A stretch of DNA of 64,000 nucleotides from Pseudopithomyces maydicus (taxonomy: Eukaryota > Ascomycota > Dothideomycetes > Pleosporales > Didymosphaeriaceae): positions 1,860,001-1,924,000 of the forward strand of contig JANTUC010000009.1 in the NCBI GenBank assembly GCA_026873275.1. The letters are read 5' to 3'. The notes beneath the pieces are model-generated. The model did no database searches and was not told where the DNA came from. It saw nothing but the letters and a program-made list of their open reading frames with translations. Positions 23,642 through 34,398 of this stretch are shown here, one piece after another. The first letter of the stretch is position 1, and every line of letters begins with the position of its first letter. The translations under genes were made by a program, and so were the position numbers.

Positions 23642-24994
23642 ATGGAACCAGCTGCTGCGGGCGCTCTCTACGCCGCCGAGTCCTTGCTCTCCGGCGCCGC
23701 CGCCCTCGTGAAAGGAATCACCCACCCGACTCTCCCTCTGAAAGCCAATCTCACGCACATCTCCTCGGTGCCGCTTCCCCGCTCAAATCACACGCTCTCC
23801 GTCGTCAAGGGCCGCGCCTACATCTTCGGCGGCGAGACCGCCCCCGGCGAACTCGCAGACAATGACATGCACGTCGTCATTCTCCCCTCGTCCGGCGTCA
23901 TGGACGCAGATTACACCACCATCAAGGCGCGACCGGAAGCCTCCGGCGGCGAGACGCCAGCTTCCAGGAAGGGACACTCGAGCGTCGTCATAGGAGACAG
24001 CATCTACATCTTCGGCGGAGAGGTCCAAGACGGCAAGGAAGAACGAGGCAGGATATGGGCCTTCCACACCCTCCGCAACACATGGTCCTTCCTCGACCCC
24101 ACCCCCGAGTCCGCCGTCCCCTCCCAACGCACCGGCCACGCCGTCGCAGCCAGCGAACTCCCCGCCCCAAAGGACATCACGTACCAAGAGAAGGCCCCCC
24201 AGCAGCCCGCGGACCCAGCACAGGTCGTGCCCGAGCCCGCCGAGGAAGACACATGGGGCACGCTCTTCGTCGTCGGCGGCCGCGAGACAGAATCCGGACA
24301 GCTAGCCAAGGACGCCCTCGCCTTCGACGTCCGCACCCGCACCTGGTCCAATCTGCCCACCCCCACAGGCGGCCCCGTCGAACACGCTAGCCTCGCCCTC
24401 GTCGGCTCAAACCTCTACCTCTTCGGCGGTATTTCCGACGCCGGCGCGAGCGCAACCACGCAAGCCCTCGACGTGTCCCCCGTGTGGACCCACGCAGAAG
24501 GCGGCACCACGCCCCTCACAACAGGCTGGTCCTGGGCCGACCTCGCGCACTCCAAAGACGCCTCCAAGCGCCCCTCCCCCGCGCCGCCGCCGGCCTCGAA
24601 CCCGTAACCACCGGCCAGGGCCGCCACTACCTGCTCCTCTTCGGGGGCTCGGCGCCGGGTCCAGACAACACGACGACGCTGCTGGACGACGTGTGGGCGC
24701 TGCAGTTGGCGTCCGAGGGGTGGAGCGCGGCGGTTGCGAAGGATGCGGTGAGGACGGGTCTGCGGAGGGGCACGCACGAGGAGGAGTGGGCGGAGGTCGG
24801 GTGCCGGTATGTGGATGGGAGGGGGAGGAGGTGGAGCGGGAGAAGGGGGATGGGAGTTTGGGGTTTGGGGCGAGGAAGGGGTTTGCGGGGGGAGGGGGAC
24901 GGAGGTGGATGGGGCGAGTGTGGTGGTTTGGGGGGGTGTGGATGCCGAGGGGAGGGTGTTGGGGGATGGGTGGTTGGTTGGAGTGGAGCGGTAG
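23642..24994 (+). CDS. Kelch-repeat beta-propeller protein (three apparent frameshifts)
   Basis: Single exon; about 451 aa if three missing bases are allowed. The N-terminal frame has kelch blades: AYIFGGETAPGELADNDMHV, SIYIFGGEVQDGKEERGRIW, TLFVVGGRETESG and NLYLFGGISDAGA. The frame slips in the C5 run near 24570-24580, after which a fifth blade reads HYLLLFGGSAPGPDN...LLDDVWALQL. Two further slips occur in G runs near 24812-24821 and 24889-24897. The end TEVDGASVVVWGG, then GRVLGDGWLV, is the expected last blade, with TAG at 24992-24994. Fungal kelch proteins of this layout are mostly uncharacterised; no enzymatic residues are evident. Three separate G/C-run slips in one otherwise conserved gene argue for read errors. 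Confidence 0.75.
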
Positions 24995-25006
24995 GGGGAG
25001 ATTCGA

Positions 25007-25032
25007 GTGTGTGTGTGTGTGTGTGTGTGTGT
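25007..25032 (+). repeat. (GT)13 microsatellite
   Basis: Thirteen uninterrupted GT units directly after the kelch stop codon. Confidence 0.95.
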
Positions 25033-25177
25033 AGGGAGGAGAAATTGGGTTGAGAACCAGGGGCTGGATTAAGTAAGAAGTGGATGGCATCCGCATGAAT
25101 CACAAAATATTGCAAGACCTCATCTCATCTCATCTCAGAGCTTACATTGCCCGCCACCAACATGAAATGGCATGGTA

Positions 25178-25791
25178 TCAAAAACAATCCCCTCCATCTT
25201 CCTTCTGCCTTCCTCCCCTTCCATCTTCCATCTTCCATCCCCAATGAAAAGAAATAAACAAAACGCCCATTTTCCCTCCCATCCCAAACGCCCTCGTTGA
25301 ATACACCAGAGAGTCCGTCTCCTCACCCCTCCTCAGCGCCTTGGCCTGCTCCCTCTCGCTCGCGTTGTACTTGAGCAGCTTCTCGATGAGGTCGACGTGG
25401 GTGAGGATCATGCGGCGGCAGCAGTAGCGGCGGAGTTCGAGGGCGTCGATGGCTTCGCTGGGGGTGTTAGATCCATGTAGAGACCTGGCCGGGGGAAGGG
25501 GAGCTGGTGGGGGGAGGGAAAGTAAGAGGTAGGATATGTATACACATATATATGTATATATAGATAGATGTAGGTGGTGGTATTGGCGTGTTGGGGCATC
25601 GGGACTTACACATCGTTCATGCCGTTGTCGATCTTCTCGAGGTATTGTTCCCAGAGGTCGCCGACGACCTGCACAGAGGGAGTTAGAACATATATAAAGA
25701 TAGCGAAGAGGGGAGGAAAGGGGAGAAGTGTAAGAGGGGAAGTGGGGGTACGTACCTTGCCGCAGGAGAAACAACGGATGGGGATGATCAT
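25178..25791 (-). CDS. rpb10: RNA polymerases I, II and III subunit RPABC5 (Rpb10)
   Basis: Exons 25791-25756 (MIIPIRCFSCGK), 25668-25610 and 25457 downwards; introns of 87 and 152 nt. The protein has the zinc site CFSCGK...RYCCRRMILTHVDLIEKLLKYN, which is the strongly conserved Rpb10 signature. Rpb10 is a small zinc-binding subunit shared by all three nuclear RNA polymerases. Family members end soon after KYN, at about 70-80 residues. Here the frame runs on for ~50 more residues to TAA 25178-25180. The tail is low in complexity and Gly/Lys/Met-rich, so either a further 3' intron or a length error near 25330-25350 is likely. The first two exons are secure; the 3' end is not. It is divergent from the Utp17-like gene. 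Confidence 0.85.
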
Positions 25792-26195
25792 GGTGGGTGG
25801 TGAATAGAAGTATGTACCGGGGCGCGGGTGGTGTGGATGGTGTGCGCGGAGGTGGCAGAGCTTTAAGCCAGGTGGTATCGGGGGGTAGGAAACGCGCGTG
25901 TTAAGCTGCAGCTGTTCTGGTCCTGGTTTCTCGTTCCCGTCTCGCGTGCAGTTCGAGGTCTGGATGATCAAAGAAATTCAACGAGCGGCCGCGGTAGAGC
26001 CAAGAAGCGCTAACACCCACCCAGGGCGGTGAAAAGCTCGGACCGCCGCTTTTTACTCGAAAATTATCGACTAGCAGCGCTGCGTATCCAGATTTTGGTG
26101 GAACGCAAGAGCAACCTTTGCTGTTCGCCTTGAGCTCTTTTTTTCTTTCTGGGAATCAAGTTCCGCGGTGAGAGACGAGCAGAAAGAGAGACACC
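25792..26195. promoter_or_regulatory. Divergent promoter, RPB10 / Utp17-like gene
   Basis: 404 bases between divergent ATGs of two genes that both serve ribosome production and RNA synthesis. A NotI-type GCGGCCGC site lies at about 25985. No TATA box is obvious, as is usual for housekeeping promoters. Confidence 0.5.
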
Positions 26196-29100
26196 ATGGT
26201 CGATCCCAATGGCACCCCGCAGCTGAAGCGCAAAAGAGAAGGTGCGGAAGCGCAGCGCAAGAAGGCGAAGACGGGCAAGGGAAAGCAGGGCGCAAATGTG
26301 GAGGCGACGCCCATGAAGAATAAGAGCGCGCCCGTGGATGCGAAGACGCCCAAGAGCGCCGTGACGCCAGAGGCAAAGTCGGACAACAGGAAGATCAAGG
26401 GCACGCCGCAGCAGTCGCAGGGAAATGGCCCCGCCGCCGGGACGCCCTCCAGCTCCCGCAAGAAGGACAAGCCGAAGCCGAAGACGCCCAAGGCGGGCGA
26501 GACGGAACGCAGCGCCGACGCCGACGACGATGCGCCTGCTGAGATCAAGGTGCTGGCCGTCATGGAGAAGGAGAACAAGAAGAAGGACAGGCAGACGGAT
26601 CCGTGGGCCATCTCCGCGCCCCAGGGTGGGTGGTTCCTGCCGCAAGACCCCGTCTTCTCGCCCGACGAGAAGTTCCTGCTTCTCGGCAAGCTCAAGGCGC
26701 TGGACGTGTACGCTGCCGATACGTCTCTGCTCGTCAGGTCGCTGCCTCTGGGAGCCTCCAGCGTGGCTCTGGCGTATGCCATCTCCTCCACGAACCCCGA
26801 CCTCGTCTACGTCGCCGACTCGGCTGGCATAATATCGCTCTGGAACTGGACCGACGGCTCGAAGCTCGGTCGCTGGGGCATCGGCGCCAACGTGCAGCAC
26901 CTGGTCGTCGTCGAGCAGCCCACCACAGCCCGGGATCTCATCTTCACCCACGAGGCGGAGAGCCCCAAGCACATCGTCAGCGTGCATGCCCTGTACACTG
27001 GCGAGGAGGCCGCAAAGACCGAGGTCAAGCAGATTCTGAAGACGGCGCGGCCCATCACCGGGATGCAGGTTTTGCTGCAGGGAAAGCTGGTTGTGCTGAG
27101 CACGCCGAACTCCATGATCATCGGAAAGCGCAGGAAGTTCAAGCAGACGGCGTTGCAGGACTTCGAATACACGTGGCGTGAGTTTGAGACGTCGAAGCGC
27201 ATCACGACCTTCAACGGGTTTGTCCAGACTCCTAGTGGCAAGGACAAGGCGCTGGAGGTTGAGAGAGATAATCTCGATCTAGCTGTTGGAGACGAGGATG
27301 GTGCTATTTACTTGTTTGAGGATGTCATTTCCAGATTCGTTGCAGTGGAAAAGAGCCAGAAGGACAAGTCGGACAGGAAAGTTGGGCCAGAGAGTCTGAC
27401 TCCGAAGCGACTACATTGGCACAGGTCGGCCGTCAGGTCGATCAAGTGGTCTCTAGATGGTGAGAAGCGCGCTGTTCAGAAGGCGATACATTGACTAACG
27501 ACTGGCATAGGCAACTACTTGATCTCTGGTGGTGACGAAACTGTTCTCACCATCTGGCAGCTCGCGACCGGAAAACAGCAACACCTCCCCCATTTGACCG
27601 CGGCGATAGAGAGCATTGCAATCTCCCCGTCCGGTGCTTCTTACGGAGTCACCCTGGCGAACAACTCTGTCATCGTCTTGTCGACATCGGAACTCAGCGC
27701 GAAGACCAACATCGTCGGTATTCAGACACGCAGGATCAGTGCTGGCAAGCTGTATCGGTTGGCTGATCCCAACAACTCGCCCGCATACCTTCAGCCGGTG
27801 CCCATGGATGTTGATCCTCAGAACAACAACTACCTTACCTTTGTCACACCTTCTTCCCAGCCCCGTCACGGAGGCGTGACTCGGTCAGAGCCATATGTGC
27901 AGACGTTCGATGTTGCCAATCAACGCCCCGTTGCACGGCAAGCCTTGACCAGGAACAACGCAACAGATCCCAACATGGGACCCGACGGCAGACCGATCCT
28001 CGAACCAAGCGTCAACCTGCTCCGAACCAGCCACGACGGCGCCTGGCTCGCCACAGTCGACGAATGGATCCCCCCGCCGCCGACCTCTCCTACATCGAAG
28101 AAGGCATCCCCGCCTTCAACGCCGAAGAGCGCTCCCTCCGCCGCGAAGTCTACCTCAAGATCTGGCGCCGCGACGAGCAAAACACCCAATGGGTCCTCGA
28201 CGCCCGCATCGACGCCCCCCACTTCATCGACGGCCTCTCCGCCCCCGCCCGCGTCTTCGACCTCATCGCCGACCCCTCCGGCGCCGCCTTCGCAACCGTC
28301 GGCGAGGACCGCACAGTCCGCATCTGGAAGCCCAAAACCCGCATGCGCGACGGCGTCGTCGTCCGCGGCGCAGACCGCATGCGCGGCCTCGTCGACTGGA
28401 CGCTATCCCGCGCCATCAAGCTCCCGAATAAACTCACAGTCGACGACTCCGCAGACGCATCGCAGGACACCATCCCCCGCACGTCGCGCCTCGCCTTTTC
28501 CGCAGACGGCTCCGTCCTCGCGGCGGGCATATCCTGGGCGTCCGACGAGGACCCGGGCGTCATCCACATCATCGACACGGCGACCGGCACCATCACGCGG
28601 TCCCTGACCGAAATCGACGTCTCGGCGCTGTCCGGCCTCGCCATCCTAAACCACCACCTCATCATCCTCGGCAGTGCCGTCGTCTCCTGGGACCTCGTCC
28701 TCGACCGCCTGGTGTACAGCATCCCGAACAAGATGCCGGGCGTCCGCGTCGCGACGCACAGCCAGATGCTGCGGCTGGCCGTCAACGACGCGGATAACAC
28801 GTTTGCGGTGAGCACGCCGCGGCTCGCCAAGACGAATCCAGAGGATACCCGGTACTCCAAGGTGGCGACCAAGTTGACCGTGTACGAGCCTGCGTCGCCG
28901 GAGCCCCTGTGGCACTGCGCGATTCCGGAAGCCGTGGTGCTGGGTCTCGTCCCCGCGCGCGGGGGCAAGGGCTTCGTGGCGCTGGACTCGTCGTCGAACG
29001 TTAGGGTTGTGAGACCCACTGCTGCGACGATGGCGCTTGCTTCGTCTGCGAAGGCGTCTGCGAAGGCGGAGGAGGCAAGCATGGACGTCGACGTTGATGT

Positions 29101-29341
29101 CGATGTCGACGAGGATGACGATAGCGAGGACGCGGATGAGGTTGTCGACGCCGAGGTCGGCTTCGACGCCGAAGCAGAGCTCCTGCGTAACGCGGAGAAC
29201 GACAAGCCGGTTGTGCGGGCGGAGCAGTTGCAGGAGGTATTTGAGAGCGGGGCGGGGAGCGCGATGGCGGGGGTGAGGGAGTTGTTTGGGAGGGTGGTTG
29301 CTTTGTATGGGAGGAGGCCGCGGAGCGTGGGGGTTGTGTAA
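26196..29341 (+). CDS. WD40-repeat U3 snoRNP protein, Utp17/Nan1 (WDR75)-like (one apparent frameshift)
   Basis: Exons 26196-27459 and 27511-29341 (51-nt intron). About 1031 aa after adding one C to the C6 run 28070-28075, where the frame passes from ATVDEWIPP to AADLSYIEEG. The N-terminal ~130 residues are Lys-rich and low in complexity, as in nucleolar proteins. WD40-type strands follow: KFLLLGKLKALDVY, LVYVADSAGIISLWNW, HRSAVRSIKWSLDGNYLISGG, ETVLTIWQL, and AAFATVGEDRTVRIWKP. The C-terminus is acidic (MDVDVDVDVDEDDD) and ends in a helical region. Utp17/Nan1 belongs to the t-UTP part of the small-subunit processome and is essential for 18S rRNA production in yeast. The match is by architecture and strand order, so the exact orthologue is likely but not certain. 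Confidence 0.7.
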
Positions 29342-30815
29342 GTTAGGGTAGGGTAGAGGTGAGGAAAGGAGAGGGGAAAAGAAAGTATGGTGTTGTTGGG
29401 TAAGGTGGGGTGGTGGATGTAGGAGGGTAGTTGGTGTATATACATACATGTTATACCCGTGGTAGTACTTTTATATCTATAAAAATTTCCTTTCACTTCT
29501 TCATCTCCTTCGCCTTCTTCGCCTTCCTCTTCTCTTTCTCGTACCCACCTTCGTATCGTGGTGCATATATACGTACATGTATCTCAGCAAATATCATTCG
29601 AGGTATGATACTTCCGTGTCATGAAATCTATCAACGATGATCCGGCCAATCAATACTACTTTTTCATAATCCTTCATGTACGCCCGTTTTCAATCGTCGT
29701 AAGAGGGGTTGACAGCTTTTTCTCCACCATATATGCATTTTCATCCAGCCAGCTACTCTGCTGCCGCTTTCCAAAAGCACAAAACAAAACACATGAAATC
29801 TATGAGTAGTAGGCAGCCAGTGTATCGATCACACAGATCAAAAAAGTTTTGTTACAATGACACGTTTTTGATAGTTTTTTTAACCTACTGTACACAGTTC
29901 TTTTCTTTTTTCTTTTTTCAATCTCACGAAATGGTGATTCGAGCTCTCTAAGATGCCTAAGATGCCTACCTATACAAGCATAGTCAGTGTGGATCCTACC
30001 ATTTGAACCAAGAGCCCTTGTACCACAGAACACAACCAACCCACCGCTAACACAACCGCAAAAGCGTCAGATCGATGCTCGACTATATATTATACAGACA
30101 AGAATCTACAGCTGCCGAGGCTGTAGAGGTAATTTAAATACCAGGCGCGCGGTGCACCACCAACCTCAGTCCCCACCCAACCGGACTCCATGCACATTTA
30201 AATAGATACACGTCCCTCCAGGCCACCCCAAGCACGTGCGGCACCCTCGCTCCGGAACCCACCAACCCCCTCCTTCCCTCCCGCCTAAACAAAACTCGAA
30301 ACAAATTCTCCGCCAGCGACATACCAGGATGCGTACGCGCATATATATACATAGCGTCTAGCCACAGCTGCGCCACGCGCCAACGCCGCACGCCCTCGCC
30401 TGACTGGCCCCCGCGGTTCCGCGCCCAGCCTCGCCTGTCATCCAGACAGCCAGTCCGAAGTCCGCAGCCCCCGGCGCGTTTCTGCGTCGCCGGGAGGGAG
30501 CCAATCGGATGGTTGAGATGGTTGCGTGGAGGGGAGGGCGTGGGTAAGGCGTGGGTAAGGCGGCGAATGGGGAGGGGCGTGGAAATTGTGGTTGTTTGTA
30601 TGGGCGGGAAGGTGGTAGGTGGTGCCATGGGGGGTTGCATGGACATGCATACATATTGTGGTGGGCGCCCGGTGTATGGGGGAGGCACGGTTTTGAATCT
30701 TCGTTCTGCTCGGTGGTTTTTTTTTTTTTGGTTCTCGTGTGTTGAGGCACGCTTTTTGGATTGTCGATCCGTTACATTCGTTTGAGATTTGAATTGATTG
30801 GGACTGCGTCTCGTT
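29342..30815. other. Intergenic with retroposon-like copy B
   Basis: About 1.5 kb with no supported gene. It holds element copy B with target-site duplications (29620-29803), T-rich stretches near 29870-29920, and C-rich low-complexity DNA at 30160-30700. Confidence 0.6.
29620..29803 (+). mobile_element. Short retroposon-like (SINE-like) element, copy B, with 12-bp TSD
   Basis: A perfect 12-bp direct repeat CATGAAATCTAT lies at 29620-29631 and 29792-29803. Between them are 160 bases whose 3' end is A-rich (CCAAAAGCACAAAACAAAAC). The inside (from about 29654) matches copies A and C, including the 14-mer AGCTACTCTGCTGC at 29751-29764. A flanking duplication plus A-rich tail is the usual mark of target-primed reverse transcription. 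No clear pol III A/B boxes are visible, so the source RNA is unknown. Confidence 0.65.
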
Positions 30816-32300
30816 ATGGGTTACGGTATGTGAGGATGGTGCGGGCCTTCCAGTTCATCGTGTGATAGGCTTCGCTGTGCGTTTTGTGTCTTGACTGACT
30901 GATTGGCTGTAGGCGGGTTCGTTACTCTTCTCAATGGCACGCCCAAGGATTGGGTCGTGACCGGGACAAGTTCTTACCAAATGGATAAGTGGGAGTGGCC
31001 TACGATCAAGGCTGGGACTTCCGCCGCGGTGTACGTGGAATGGGGCCAGAAGGGAAGCCAGCGCGACGATGCGGGTGAAGCGTACTACAGCATTGATGGC
31101 ACACCGGATACGTTCCAGGTCCTCGGGAAGAAACCAGATGACTTCCACATCACCATTAACTTCGACCACATGGCTACCAAGCAGAGTCCTCAGGGCTCGA
31201 AGATGGACCTGGGCTTCCGACACGACCATGCAGTCCACCACATCGTTAGCACAGATGAGCTGGGCGACTGGTGGTCCAATGCGGGCGATTTGACAGACTG
31301 GATGCAACAAAGTCTCGGATCCATAGGAAACAGAACCCTGAAGCAAATCTGCATGCCCGGATCCCACGACGCCGGCATGTCTGAATTCGACCCAGGCACC
31401 ATCGGCGCCCACTGGACCAACAGCCAAACCCAGGTTCTCAACTTCTACGACCAGCTCGTCGCCGGCTCTCGCTACTTCGACCTGCGCCCCGTCATCTCCG
31501 CCGGCGAGTTCAAAGCAGGACACTACTCCGCGCTCGAGGACCTCTGGGTCGGCGGCAACGGCGCAAAGCTCGCCGACATCATCACCCAGGTCAACGACTT
31601 CACCGCAAAGTACAAGGAGCTCGTCATCATCAACCTGAGCCACACGCTCGACACAGACAACGACTACAAGGAGCTCTCGCAGGACCAGTGGAACCAGCTC
31701 TTCGACCAGCTCAAGGGCCTCAACAACCGCTTCACCGTCGCCGACCCCGCGTCCACCGACTTCAGCGCAAACACCCTCGACAGCTTCATCAAGGACGCCG
31801 CCTCCGTCTTCGTCATCGCCCAGCTCCCCAGCGGCATCTCCCTCGGCGACTACGCAAGCCAGGGCTTCTTCAACCAGGACCACTTCCCCGTATACGACTC
31901 GTACGCCAACTCCAACTCGTACGACACGATGCGCGACGACCAGCTGAACAAGCTGAAAGCCGAGCGCAACCTCGTCGCCGACGACGCCACGCGCAAGGAC
32001 AAGTTCCACGTGCTGTCGTGGACCCTCACGCAGCAGGTCGAGGACGTGCTGAACTTCGAGAAGGCGATTCTGAACCTCGCGAGCGGCGTGTACGATCAGC
32101 TGTACACGGATGCGTTTAATGCGTTTACGCCGGAGAGTTTCCCGAATGTGCTGTATATCGATGGGATGGGGGTGAGGGATAAGGCGGCGAGGTTTCCGTA
32201 CGATAAGCCGGAGGATGTGGGCAGGAATTACGACATTATCAGTCTGGCGATTGCGATTAACAATGCGAAGGCGGGGAAGAATGTTTACATTACGGGATGA
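30816..32300 (+). CDS. PLC-like phosphodiesterase
   Basis: Exons 30816-30825 and 30913-32300 (87-nt intron). The first coding exon is only 10 nt (MGYG across the junction). The product is 465 aa. A beta-rich N-terminal region (~150 aa, GGFVTLLNGTPKDWV) precedes a PI-PLC X-type barrel: MPGSHDAGM with the first catalytic His, RYFDLRP, then FKAGHYS with the second His, and KELVIINLSHTLD. There is no signal peptide, so it is probably cytosolic. The fold hydrolyses phosphodiester bonds of phosphoinositide-like lipids; substrate is unknown. The N-terminal extension distinguishes it from minimal bacterial-type PI-PLCs. A 495-codon antisense frame over the same region is a GC-composition shadow. Confidence 0.82.
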
Positions 32301-33370
32301 GGGGGAGGATAGGGAGAGTAGGGTGGAGGAGGTTCGATTCATTTGTGTAGATATATGGGGGTAGGGATTTTGGAGAGATGGAATACCCTTGGGTTGATTT
32401 TCGCTCGATTTATGGGCGAACGGGCTTCAATAGTGTACGCATACTTTCAGAATGTTTCCAAGATTCCATAGCGTCTGTTCGTTTTACACCTTGATAATTG
32501 TTTTGAAGTGAGTACGGCCACGTCGTACGCCAATGGCCACCTTTACAAAATGTGGGAAAAGGTGAACACCTCTCATTCCTTGATCAAAGGCTTATGTATC
32601 GCCACACAAGATCAGCACAGTCTACACAGTTCTTGGTGCTAAGGACGTGATTCAAGGGGACTTTTACTAGCGTATAGTCATAGGCTTTGCTTCCAACTCG
32701 AATACTTGACATGCGCTCCGTTTTGCTTCCGAGGATATTTCGTCTTTAATCATTATTGTTCTTGGTCAATCACGCTGACTGCAATATCTCTTTTGCTAAA
32801 TCAATAAGTTTTTCAGGTAGATAGTCTGATAGATGGGGAGAAAGCGCACCTCATTCACCGCTCAAGACCTCTCTTCCCAGTGTACGATCTAGTGCAAAAC
32901 TTTTGTAAGTGACTTTTTGGTGAGGACTTGCTACTTTCTCAGATCGCATGTTGAATTATAGCACCCAGAAAAAAGCAGTTGTGAGCTGCTGCCTACCTCT
33001 TTTGGTCACCATCGCCGCTTCTTATTTCGGCCACCGGTGAAGCTCGCAAGGACCGCACCCATTTGGCAGCAGTAGGTGTGTACCTCTCACTTCACCTACT
33101 CTGATAACACTTTTCAACTCTTATCTGAGGGTTAGGCGCGCCAAGCTCTCAGCAAACGGATCTTCTATAAATTGACCTCTCACCCCGCGACCTCTCTCTC
33201 TCTCTTGCGACCACACACTCTGGAGACGTAATCTCAACACGAGACAAAGAAAAGCACACACCATCTCCGAGAGACAGCAGTTCGATTGTAGCAACACCAC
33301 CTAGGTACTTATTATTCTTACATCATCCATAATGTCTGCCACTCACCGCAACTGAACTCCCGCAGAAAGC
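32301..33370. other. Gene-free interval before secreted-protein gene
   Basis: About 1.07 kb with no coding feature supported. The last ~200 bases contain TATAAA (33166-33171) and a CT-rich leader for the next gene. Confidence 0.5.
33166..33171 (+). promoter_or_regulatory. TATA box of the secreted-protein gene
   Basis: TATAAA about 200 bases before ATG 33371, followed by a CT-rich tract typical of fungal transcription start regions. Confidence 0.4.
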
Positions 33371-34003
33371 ATGCGAGTCCTCATCTCCCTCGCCCTCCTT
33401 TGGGCGTATCTCACCTGCATCCTTGCTCATCCCAATCCTCCCTACATCAAACTAAACGCCACCGCCAACTCCGTATCCGCCACCGACCCTGATTGGAAAC
33501 CCGGCACTTGCCAGGCTGCCATCCACCTCCGCCAAGAATGCATCCGCGACTTCAACAACCTCCACTGGGTCACTACCTGGGCTAGTTTCACCCTCGTTGA
33601 CGACGCCGGAGTAGCCATTCCCAACCTGTGGGGTCGCGGCGTTGATGCCCCCTACCCTGCGAACGAGATCGACGTCGCGCACATTCAAGCTCCCTCGTTC
33701 GCCTTCGGGTGGAAGTGGTATCAGGACCAGCATTACGACAAGATGACATTTAGCTATGACTGGGGAGACAAGTTCCGGAGCGAGGATGACGACGACTGTA
33801 CGACCAAGAAGTGGTGGAGCGTTGGCCACGAGGGAATTGCTGCCGAGTGGTGGCAAGATTGTGTTCATGCGCGTGTCCCGCCTGGCACGCAGCGTGTAAG
33901 TTATGATGGAGATGAGAGAGAGGAGCGTGCTTTGCTAACTGCAGGTGGGTAGACACGTGAGTCGCTCTGTCCGTTCCATTGCACGTATAAGCCGCATGAT
34001 TAG
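33371..34003 (+). CDS. Small secreted six-cysteine protein (effector-like, unrecognised)
   Basis: Exon 1 is 33371-33895. Exon 2 is taken as 33953-34003 (GTAAGT donor, GCTAAC branch, GGTAG acceptor, 57-nt intron). Product 191 aa. The signal peptide is clear: MRVLISLALLWAYLTCILA, then HPNPP. The mature part is rich in Trp and acidic residues. It has four cysteines in exon 1 (GTC, QEC, DDC, QDC) and two in exon 2 (SLC, FHC), so three disulfides are possible. Reading through the donor instead stops at 33952 and leaves only four cysteines. I recognise no family. Small size, secretion and cysteine content are effector-like, but a cell-wall or antimicrobial protein is equally possible. Confidence 0.6.
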
Positions 34004-34227
34004 ATGGGGGTGTCGGTCCAAGAGAGAAGGAGGAGAAGAGGTAGGAGGAGAAGTGTGTGAAATGGGAGAGATACAACAGCAGATATGATGTTCCTGTCAG
34101 GCCTGGGTATGAGTGGCAGCAATAGTTATGATGGTTGCTATTGCATGGCTCTAACGTAGCGAACAAATGTCAACTATACCATAAAATCAGTACCCGTAAT
34201 GTCTAGAATCGACTCTCGACTGTTTAC

Positions 34228-34349
34228 CCACAGTGTTACAATACTTTTTCATAATACTTTATGAACGAACATTTTCAATTATCACACGAGGGGACGGCAG
34301 CTTTTTTTAACTATTTTCATATGGTCAGCTACTCTGCTGCTACTTTTTC

Positions 34350-34380
<31 letters not shown>

Positions 34381-34398
34381 AAACACAACCACAGTGTT
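34228..34398 (+). mobile_element. Short retroposon-like (SINE-like) element, copy C, with 10-bp TSD and poly-A
   Basis: The direct repeat CCACAGTGTT is at 34228-34237 and 34389-34398. The 151 bases between carry the family core (AGCTACTCTGCTGC at 34327-34340) and end in a pure run of 28 A (34350-34377) plus TCAAAACACAA. Compared with copy B it starts at the AATACT...TTTTCATAAT block. The long intact A-tail suggests a younger insertion. Confidence 0.7.

Noticed and set aside
28150..29496. 448-codon open frame antisense to the Utp17-like gene
   Set aside because: Serine/threonine-rich mirror of codon bias on the sense strand; no family features.
30855..32342. 495-codon open frame antisense to the PLC-like gene
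   Set aside because: Composition shadow of a GC-rich gene; valine/leucine/arginine-rich with no domain, and the sense strand has clear catalytic motifs.
32325..32345. tRNA gene (GGTTCGATTC resembles a B box)
   Set aside because: No matching acceptor stem, anticodon arm or A box upstream; it lies just after the PLC-like stop codon.
29342..34398. MITE (DNA transposon) origin for the short dispersed element
   Set aside because: No terminal inverted repeats found; the A-rich tails and 10-12 bp duplications of differing length fit retroposition better.
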